A stretch of DNA of 64,000 nt, from NCBI RefSeq assembly GCF_001517405.1, contig NZ_LN907827.1, positions 2,486,587 to 2,550,586 on the forward strand. Reading direction: 5' to 3'. Shown one piece after another: positions 57,780 through 64,000 of this stretch (the first letter of the stretch is position 1; the number at the start of each line of letters is the position of its first letter). Under the pieces are notes generated by a model. The model searched no databases. It was not told the origin of the DNA and saw only the letters and a list, made by a program, of their open reading frames with translations. A program made the position numbers and the translations under genes. The DNA comes from Duffyella gerundensis. GTDB lineage: Bacteria > Pseudomonadota > Gammaproteobacteria > Enterobacterales > Enterobacteriaceae.

Positions 57780-60700
57780 AGTTTTTTGCGCTGTTTATCC
57801 ACCGTCCGGTCGCGACGCTGCTGTTAACGCTGGCGATTGCGCTGGTTGGCCTGCTCGGCTTCCGCATGCTGCCAGTGGCACCGCTGCCGCAGGTGGATTT
57901 CCCTGTGATTCTGGTATCCGCTTCGCTGCCGGGAGCCTCGCCGGAAACCATGGCGTCGTCGGTGGCAACGCCGCTGGAGCGCGCGCTGGGTCGCATCGCC
58001 GGGGTCAGCGAAATGACCTCCACCAGCTCGCTGGGCAGCACGCGCGTGATCATGGTGTTTGATTTTGAGCGCGACATCAACGGCGCCGCGCGCGACGTAC
58101 AGGCGGCAATCAACGCCGCGCAGAGCCTGCTGCCCACCGGCATGCCGAGCCGCCCCACCTACCGCAAAATCAACCCGTCCGATGCGCCGATCATGATCAT
58201 GACGCTGACCTCGGATGTGTACAATCCCGGCCAGCTGTACGATTACGCCTCAACGCAGCTGGCGCAAAAGCTGTCGCAAATCAACGGCGTTGGCGATGTC
58301 ACCGTCGGCGGCAGTTCGCTGCCTGCGGTACGCGTCGCGCTTAACCCACAAGCGCTGTTTAATCAGGGTGTGTCGCTGGATGCGGTGCGCCAGTCGATTA
58401 CCGATGCTAACGTGCGGCGTCCGCAGGGCGCAGTGGAAGACAACCAGCAACGCTGGCAGTTGCGTACTAACGACGAGCTAAAAACCGCCGCCGATTACAT
58501 GCCACTGATCGTCCACTACAACAACGGCGCGGCGGTAAAGCTGCAGGATGTCGCCACCGTGGAAGATTCGGTGCAGGATCTGCGTAACGCCGGTATGTCC
58601 AGCGGCGAACCGGCAATCCTGCTGATCATCCGCAAATCGCCGGATGCCAACATTATCGATACCGTGGATCGCATTCGCCAGCAAATGCCGGAACTGCACG
58701 ACATTATTCCGGCGGCAATCTCGCTGGATATCGCACAGGATCGCTCCCCCACCATCCGCGCCTCGCTGCACGAAGTGGAACAGTCGCTGGTGATTGCGGT
58801 GATTCTGGTGATCGCGGTGGTGTTTGTGTTCCTGCGTTCCGGCCGCGCCACGCTGATTCCTGCCGTTGCGGTGCCGGTATCGCTGATCGGTACCTTTGCT
58901 GCCATGTACCTGTGCGGTTTCAGCCTGAATAATCTGTCACTGATGGCGCTGACCATCGCCACCGGCTTTGTGGTCGATGATGCCATTGTGGTGCTGGAGA
59001 ATATTGCCCGCCATGTTGAAGCGGGCATGAAACCCCTACCTGCGGCGCTACAGGGGGTCCGTGAAGTCGGTTTTACCGTGCTCTCGATGAGCCTGTCGCT
59101 GATTGCGGTATTTTTCCCGCTGTTAATGATCGGCGGGCTGATTGGCCGCTTTTTCCAGGAGTTTGCCATTACGCTGTCGGTGGCGATCGTCATCTCCCTG
59201 TTTATCTCGATTACGCTGACGCCGATGATGTGTGCCCGCCTGCTGAAACCACAGACGGAAAAACAGGCGCCACGCGGCTTTACCCGGCTGTTGGCTCAGC
59301 TGCAACAGGGCTATGGCCGGTCATTGCAGTGGGTGCTGAATCACAGCCGCTGGACCCTGCTGGTGTTACTCGCCACCGTGGCGCTCACCGGCTGGCTGTT
59401 TGTTTCCATTCCCAAAACCTTTCTGCCTGAGCAGGATACTGGCCGCCTCAACGGCTTTATCTCTGCCGATCAGAGCATCTCGTTTCAGGCAATGCGCGGC
59501 AAGCTGCAGGACTTCATGCGCATTGTGCATGCCGATCCGGCGGTGGAGAGCGTGGTGGGCTTTACCGGCGGATCGCGCACCAACAGCGGATCGATGTTTA
59601 TCTCACTGAAGCCACTGAGTGAACGCAAAGAAAGCGCCCAGCAGGTGATCGCGCGGCTGCGTGAGGCGCTGGCAAAAGAGCCGGGCGCCAGCCTTTACCT
59701 CTCGGCGGTGCAGGATATTCGCGCCGGGGGCCGTGAAGCTAACGCCAGCTATCAGTACACGCTGTTGTCGGACGATCTCGATGACTTACGCACCTGGGAG
59801 CCGAAGATTCGCCAGGCATTTTCCGCCCTGCCCGAGCTGGCCGACGTTAACTCCGATCAGCAGGACAAAGGCAGCGAAATGGCGTTGATCTACGATCGTG
59901 CCAGCATGGCGCGCCTCGGCATTGACGTTGCCGACGTCAACGGTTTGCTGAATAACGCCTTTGGTCAGCGGCAAATCTCCACCATTTACCAGCCGCTGAA
60001 CCAGTACAAAGTGGTGATGGAGGTGGATAACCGTTACACCCAGGATATCAGCGCGTTGCAGCAGATGTTTGTAATCAACAAAGAGGGCAAGGCGATTCCG
60101 CTGTCGTGGTTTGCCAGCTGGCAGCCCGCCAACGCGCCGCTGTCGGTGAACCATCAGGGCCTGTCAGCGGCTTCGACCATCTCGTTTAACCTGCCCGATG
60201 GCGTGGCGCTCTCCGCGGCCTCAGACGCTATCGACCGCAGCATGACCGCGCTAGGCGTGCCTTCCAGCGTGCGCGGCAGTTTTGCCGGTACTGCTCAGTT
60301 ATTTGAGCAGTCGCAAAGCAGTCAGATCTGGCTGATTCTCGCCGCCATTGCCACGGTTTATATTGTGCTGGGCATTCTCTACGAGAGCTATGTTCATCCG
60401 CTGACCATTCTGTCGACGCTGCCGTCAGCGGGTGTAGGCGCGTTGCTGGCGCTGGAGCTGTTTGACGCGCCGTTCAGCCTGATCGCCCTGATTGGCATTC
60501 TGCTGCTGATCGGCATCGTCAAGAAAAACGCCATCATGATGGTCGATTTTGCGCTTGAGGCGCAGCGCCGCGACAATCTCAGCTCGCGCGAGGCGATTTT
60601 TCAGGCCTGTCTGCTGCGCTTCCGTCCGATTCTGATGACCACGCTGGCGGCGCTGTTGGGCGCGCTGCCGCTGGTGCTCTCCTCCGGTGACGGCGCTGAA

Positions 60701-60847
60701 CTGCGCCAGCCGCTGGGCATCACCATTGCGGGCGGGCTGATCATGAGCCAGCTGTTGACGCTGTACACCACGCCGGTGGTCTATATCTATATGGATAAAC
60801 TTCGTCGGCGGCGGCCTGCGCTTTCCCCTCATCAGGCCAACCCATGA
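57776..60847 (+). CDS. mdtC: MdtC, RND efflux pump subunit
   Basis: A 1023-residue RND transporter and the partner of MdtB. It starts with a GTG that overlaps the mdtB stop (GTGA), as in E. coli: [66 protein letters not shown] is the proton-relay helix, and [47 protein letters not shown] ends the membrane part. Strong internal similarity with MdtB shows a duplication. In E. coli two MdtB and one MdtC form the active trimer. Confidence 0.97.
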   Translation: MKFFALFIHRPVATLLLTLAIALVGLLGFRMLPVAPLPQVDFPVILVSASLPGASPETMASSVATPLERALGRIAGVSEMTSTSSLGSTRVIMVFDFERDINGAARDVQAAINAAQSLLPTGMPSRPTYRKINPSDAPIMIMTLTSDVYNPGQLYDYASTQLAQKLSQINGVGDVTVGGSSLPAVRVALNPQALFNQGVSLDAVRQSITDANVRRPQGAVEDNQQRWQLRTNDELKTAADYMPLIVHYNNGAAVKLQDVATVEDSVQDLRNAGMSSGEPAILLIIRKSPDANIIDTVDRIRQQMPELHDIIPAAISLDIAQDRSPTIRASLHEVEQSLVIAVILVIAVVFVFLRSGRATLIPAVAVPVSLIGTFAAMYLCGFSLNNLSLMALTIATGFVVDDAIVVLENIARHVEAGMKPLPAALQGVREVGFTVLSMSLSLIAVFFPLLMIGGLIGRFFQEFAITLSVAIVISLFISITLTPMMCARLLKPQTEKQAPRGFTRLLAQLQQGYGRSLQWVLNHSRWTLLVLLATVALTGWLFVSIPKTFLPEQDTGRLNGFISADQSISFQAMRGKLQDFMRIVHADPAVESVVGFTGGSRTNSGSMFISLKPLSERKESAQQVIARLREALAKEPGASLYLSAVQDIRAGGREANASYQYTLLSDDLDDLRTWEPKIRQAFSALPELADVNSDQQDKGSEMALIYDRASMARLGIDVADVNGLLNNAFGQRQISTIYQPLNQYKVVMEVDNRYTQDISALQQMFVINKEGKAIPLSWFASWQPANAPLSVNHQGLSAASTISFNLPDGVALSAASDAIDRSMTALGVPSSVRGSFAGTAQLFEQSQSSQIWLILAAIATVYIVLGILYESYVHPLTILSTLPSAGVGALLALELFDAPFSLIALIGILLLIGIVKKNAIMMVDFALEAQRRDNLSSREAIFQACLLRFRPILMTTLAALLGALPLVLSSGDGAELRQPLGITIAGGLIMSQLLTLYTTPVVYIYMDKLRRRRPALSPHQANP

Positions 60848-60884
60848 GCAACGGGCCACGGCCCCTGAATCAACGGAGGACTTC

Positions 60885-62297
60885 ATGATGAATACTCAGC
60901 CGGCGACGGTGCGCTGGCAGCTGTGGATTGTCGCGTTTGGCTTTTTTATGCAGACGCTGGATACCACCATTGTTAATACCGCCCTGCCCGCCATGGCGCG
61001 CGATCTCAATGTTGATCCGCTGAATATGCACTCGGTGATCGTCTCTTATGTGCTGACCGTGGCGATCATGCTGCCGGTCAGCGGCTGGCTGGCGGACCGC
61101 GTCGGCGTTCGTAACGTGTTCTTCAGCGCCATTGTGCTGTTCAGCCTCGGTTCGCTGCTCTGCGCGCTGGCCGGCACGCTGGATCAACTGGTGATGGCGC
61201 GCGTGGTTCAGGGTATTGGCGGCGCCATGATGGTGCCGGTTGGCCGCCTGACGGTAATGAAGATTGTGCCGCGCGATCAATACATGGCTGCGATGACCTT
61301 TGTCACGCTGCCGGGACAGATTGGCCCGCTGGTTGGCCCGGCGCTGGGCGGCGTGCTGGTTGAGTATGCCAGTTGGCACTGGATCTTCCTGATTAACCTG
61401 CCGGTCGGCATTGTGGGCGCCATCGCCACGCTAAAGCTGATGCCCAACTACCGCATGAAAACCCGGCGCTTTGACTTTCTCGGCTACCTGATGATCGCCG
61501 CCGGGATGGCCACGTTGACCCTGGCACTGGATGGCCAACACGGCAGTTCAGGCCCGGCGCTGCTGCCTGGCGTGCTGATTCTGGTGGGCATCTTTTCGCT
61601 GCTGTTCTATCTGATGCATGCCCGCAACAACAACAATGCGCTGTTCAGTCTGCGACTGTTTGAAAATCGCATCTATTCTATTGGCCTGCTGGGCAGCCTG
61701 ACCGGCCGCATCGGCAGTGGCATGCTGCCCTTTATGACGCCGCTGTTTTTGCAGCTTGGTATGGGTTATACGCCGTTTCACGCCGGGCTGATGATGATTC
61801 CGATGGTGCTCGGCAACATGGGCATGAAGCGCGTGGTGGTGCAGATCGTCAACCGCTTCGGCTACCGTCACGTGCTGGTCGGCTCCACCATTGCGCTCGC
61901 CGCCGTGGTGGCGCTGTTTCCGCTGGTAGCGCTGTTGGGCTGGACCTGGGCGCTGCCGGTGGTGCTGTTTCTGCAGGGCATGGTTAACGCCATTCGTTTC
62001 TCCTCGATGAATACCCTGACGCTGAAAACGCTGCCGGATGAACTCGCCTCGAGCGGCAACAGCCTGCTGTCGATGATCATGCAGCTGTCGATGAGCATCG
62101 GTGTGACCGTGGCGGGTCTGTTGCTGGGCGCCTTCGGCCATCCGGCCGTTGCCGACAGCGGCGCCGTGCATCACACCTTTGTTTATACCTATCTCTGCAT
62201 GGCGGTGGTGATCGTGCTGCCCGCGCTGGTGTTCTGGCGCGTGCCTTCCGATATCGGCGCGAACGACGTGCTGCCGCGCCGGGGTAAATCCGTATGA
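60885..62297 (+). CDS. mdtD: MdtD, MFS-family putative transporter
   Basis: A 470-residue member of the DHA2 (14-helix) drug:proton antiporters. It has [21 protein letters not shown] (motif D1), [30 protein letters not shown] (motif A) and [17 protein letters not shown] (motif B). It follows mdtC with 37 bases between, and GGAGG precedes the ATG. In E. coli MdtD is not needed for MdtABC drug resistance and has been linked to iron-citrate efflux, so the substrate is uncertain. Its stop overlaps baeS (ATGA). Confidence 0.95.
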   Translation: MMNTQPATVRWQLWIVAFGFFMQTLDTTIVNTALPAMARDLNVDPLNMHSVIVSYVLTVAIMLPVSGWLADRVGVRNVFFSAIVLFSLGSLLCALAGTLDQLVMARVVQGIGGAMMVPVGRLTVMKIVPRDQYMAAMTFVTLPGQIGPLVGPALGGVLVEYASWHWIFLINLPVGIVGAIATLKLMPNYRMKTRRFDFLGYLMIAAGMATLTLALDGQHGSSGPALLPGVLILVGIFSLLFYLMHARNNNNALFSLRLFENRIYSIGLLGSLTGRIGSGMLPFMTPLFLQLGMGYTPFHAGLMMIPMVLGNMGMKRVVVQIVNRFGYRHVLVGSTIALAAVVALFPLVALLGWTWALPVVLFLQGMVNAIRFSSMNTLTLKTLPDELASSGNSLLSMIMQLSMSIGVTVAGLLLGAFGHPAVADSGAVHHTFVYTYLCMAVVIVLPALVFWRVPSDIGANDVLPRRGKSV

Positions 62298-63673
62298 ATG
62301 CGCTGCGTTTAGGCATCAGCGGCAAGCTGTTTCTGGCCATTTTCTCCACCTGCATGCTGGTGCTGATCACTATGCACTGGGGCGTGCGCCTGAGCTTTGA
62401 GCACGGCTTTGTCGATTACATCAAGCGCGGCAACGAACAGCGCCTGCAAATGCTCAGCAGCGCGCTGGCCGAACAGTATGAGCAGCATGGCAACTGGGAT
62501 TTTCTGCGCAACAACGATCGGCTGGCCTTTGGCATCCTGCGCTCACTGGAGCAGAACCCTGACAGCAGCAGCCAGTTACCGCCGCACGGCTGGCGCACGC
62601 AGTTCTGGATTATCGATCAGCAGTACCGCGTGCTGGTTGGCCCGCGCTCGCCGGTGCCGCCGGAAGGTTCACGGCAAAAAATCACCACCAGCAATAAAAA
62701 GGTGGTGGGCTGGGTGATCGGCTCGCCGCCGGAGCGACTGACGCGCAGCACTGATATCAACTTCGATCAGCAGCAGCGACGTACCAGCTGGCTGATCGTT
62801 GGGCTCTCGACGCTGGTGGCGGCGCTGGTCACCTGGCTCATGGCGCGCGGTCTGCTGGCGCCGGTCAGACGGCTGGTTGAAGGCACGCACCGGCTGGCGG
62901 CGGGCAATTTCTCCAGTCGGGTGGAAGTGGGCAGCCGCGATGAACTTGGTCAGCTGGCGCAGGATTTTAACCTGCTGGCCGGTTCGCTGGAAAAAAATGA
63001 GCAGATGCGTCGCGCCTTTATGGCTGACATTTCTCATGAGCTGCGCACGCCGCTGGCGATCCTGCGTGGCGAGCTGGAAGCGATGCAGGATGGTGTGCGT
63101 AAACTGACGCCGGAGGCACTCGCCTCGCTGCAAATGGAAGTGACCACGCTGACCAAACTGGTGGACGACCTGCACCAGCTGTCGCTCTCCGATGCAGGCG
63201 CGCTGGCCTACCGTAAACAGCAAACCGATTTGGTGGCGCTGGTTGAACTGGTGGCGGGCAGCTTTCAGTCGCGTTTTGCGGCACATTCGCTGCGGCTGAC
63301 GCTGGATCTACCCGACGAAGCGCCGTTTTTTGGCGATGCCGATCGCCTGATGCAGCTGTTCACCAATCTGATGGAGAACAGCCTGCGCTACACCAACAGC
63401 GGCGGTGAGCTGCGCGTCAGTCTGCACCAGACAGGTTCACGCTGGCAGCTGCGCTTTGCTGACAGCGCGCCGGGCGTGGAAGAGCATCAGCTGCACCACT
63501 TGTTTGAACGTTTTTATCGTACCGAAAGCTCACGCAATCGGGCCAGCGGCGGGTCAGGTCTGGGCCTGGCGATCTGCAAAAATATCGCCGAAGCGCACGA
63601 TGGCACGCTCTCTGCGACGCACTCTGATTCAGGTGGACTGGAAATCACGCTAGACTTGCCCTATCTCCCCTGA
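62294..63673 (+). CDS. baeS: BaeS, envelope-stress sensor histidine kinase
   Basis: A 459-residue sensor with an N-terminal helix ([26 protein letters not shown]), a periplasmic domain to ~150, a second helix ([24 protein letters not shown]), HAMP ([22 protein letters not shown]), the H box [20 protein letters not shown], and ATP-binding N and G boxes ([33 protein letters not shown]). It phosphorylates BaeR in response to envelope damage, indole or metals in E. coli. It overlaps mdtD by four bases. Confidence 0.96.
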   Translation: MNALRLGISGKLFLAIFSTCMLVLITMHWGVRLSFEHGFVDYIKRGNEQRLQMLSSALAEQYEQHGNWDFLRNNDRLAFGILRSLEQNPDSSSQLPPHGWRTQFWIIDQQYRVLVGPRSPVPPEGSRQKITTSNKKVVGWVIGSPPERLTRSTDINFDQQQRRTSWLIVGLSTLVAALVTWLMARGLLAPVRRLVEGTHRLAAGNFSSRVEVGSRDELGQLAQDFNLLAGSLEKNEQMRRAFMADISHELRTPLAILRGELEAMQDGVRKLTPEALASLQMEVTTLTKLVDDLHQLSLSDAGALAYRKQQTDLVALVELVAGSFQSRFAAHSLRLTLDLPDEAPFFGDADRLMQLFTNLMENSLRYTNSGGELRVSLHQTGSRWQLRFADSAPGVEEHQLHHLFERFYRTESSRNRASGGSGLGLAICKNIAEAHDGTLSATHSDSGGLEITLDLPYLP

Positions 63674-63685
63674 CGAAGTGACAAT

Positions 63686-64000
63686 ATGAGCCAGCAATAT
63701 TATGAACCGCTGATCCTGGTGGTGGAAGATGAACCCAAGCTTGCCCAGCTGATGATCGATTATCTTCAGGCGGCGAATTTCCGTACCCACCACATCGCCC
63801 GCGGCGATGAGGTGATTGACTCTGTGCAACAGACGCCGCCCGATCTGCTGCTGCTTGATTTGATGCTGCCGGGCAAAGATGGCCTGTCGATTTGTCGCGA
63901 TATCCGCCGTTTTTCCGAGCTGCCGATTATTATGGTGACGGCAAAAATTGAGGAGATCGACCGGCTGCTGGGGCTGGAAATCGGTGCCGATGATTACATC
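63686..64000 (+). CDS. baeR: BaeR, response regulator (3' end outside window)
   Basis: I read 105 codons from the ATG at 63686, 12 bases after baeS. They form most of a receiver domain: [16 protein letters not shown] (acidic pair Asp15, Glu16), [14 protein letters not shown] (phosphoacceptor Asp58), [25 protein letters not shown] (Thr85 and the next helix). It is nearly identical to E. coli BaeR over this stretch. The winged-helix DNA-binding domain lies beyond the edge. It should activate mdtABCD. Confidence 0.93.
   Translation, partial: MSQQYYEPLILVVEDEPKLAQLMIDYLQAANFRTHHIARGDEVIDSVQQTPPDLLLLDLMLPGKDGLSICRDIRRFSELPIIMVTAKIEEIDRLLGLEIGADDYI

Noticed and set aside
61548..62174. 208-codon minus-strand frame inside mdtD
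   Set aside because: Low-complexity His/Gln-rich translation of the opposite strand of a conserved transporter gene.

Overview
The window is chromosomal DNA of an enterobacterium of the Erwiniaceae, most likely Pantoea or a close Erwinia relative. Three things suggest this. The right-hand gene order (capsule locus, yegH, asmA, dcd, udk, yegE, yegD, mdtABCD, baeSR) is that of the E. coli chromosome. The capsule locus is of the amylovoran/stewartan type, with amsG/wceG1-wza-wzb-wzc, a tailspike-like wceF/amsF, and galF-galE at its far end. A second, different polysaccharide locus sits between galE and gnd, the usual enterobacterial O-antigen site.

Layout, left to right. (1) 1-5405, minus strand: an accessory AT-rich set downstream of gnd, made of a large polytopic membrane protein cut by the window edge, a polyprenyl-phosphate-type glycosyltransferase (GtrB-like) and an O-acyltransferase with an SGNH domain. 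These probably decorate the O antigen. (2) 5511-6920: gnd. (3) 7055-21687, minus strand: an ABC-transporter-type O-antigen operon, manC-manB-wzm-wzt-(putative chain terminator)-(triple-domain glycosyltransferase)-gmd-rmd-GT4-GT4, preceded by a JUMPStart/ops element at 21766-21803. It should make GDP-mannose and GDP-D-rhamnose, polymerise them in the cytoplasm, cap the chain and export it through Wzm/Wzt. (4) 22205-24159: galE and galF. (5) 24445-40669, minus strand: a Wzy-dependent exopolysaccharide operon with its own JUMPStart at 40877-40914, an RcsAB-like site further upstream, and terminator hairpins inside the operon after wzc and after wzy. (6) 41441-53198: housekeeping genes yegH, asmA, dcd, udk, a PAP2-like gene, yegE, a small unknown membrane protein, yegD and an aldo/keto reductase. 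(7) 53434-64000: the mdtABCD-baeSR efflux and envelope-stress operon, with baeR cut by the right edge.

The most interesting system is the O-antigen operon. Its order matches the E. coli O9a type (manC manB wzm wzt wbdD wbdA wbdB wbdC), with gmd-rmd inserted. The wbdD position holds no methyltransferase/kinase. It holds a protein with a KpsC/KpsS-like (possibly GT99-like Kdo transferase) N-terminal domain followed by a coiled coil. I infer an O antigen capped by a sugar, with a built-in molecular ruler, recognised by the extended C-terminal domain of Wzt. Both long polysaccharide operons carry ops sites, so RfaH probably couples their expression. No tRNA, rRNA, CRISPR array or intact insertion sequence was seen.
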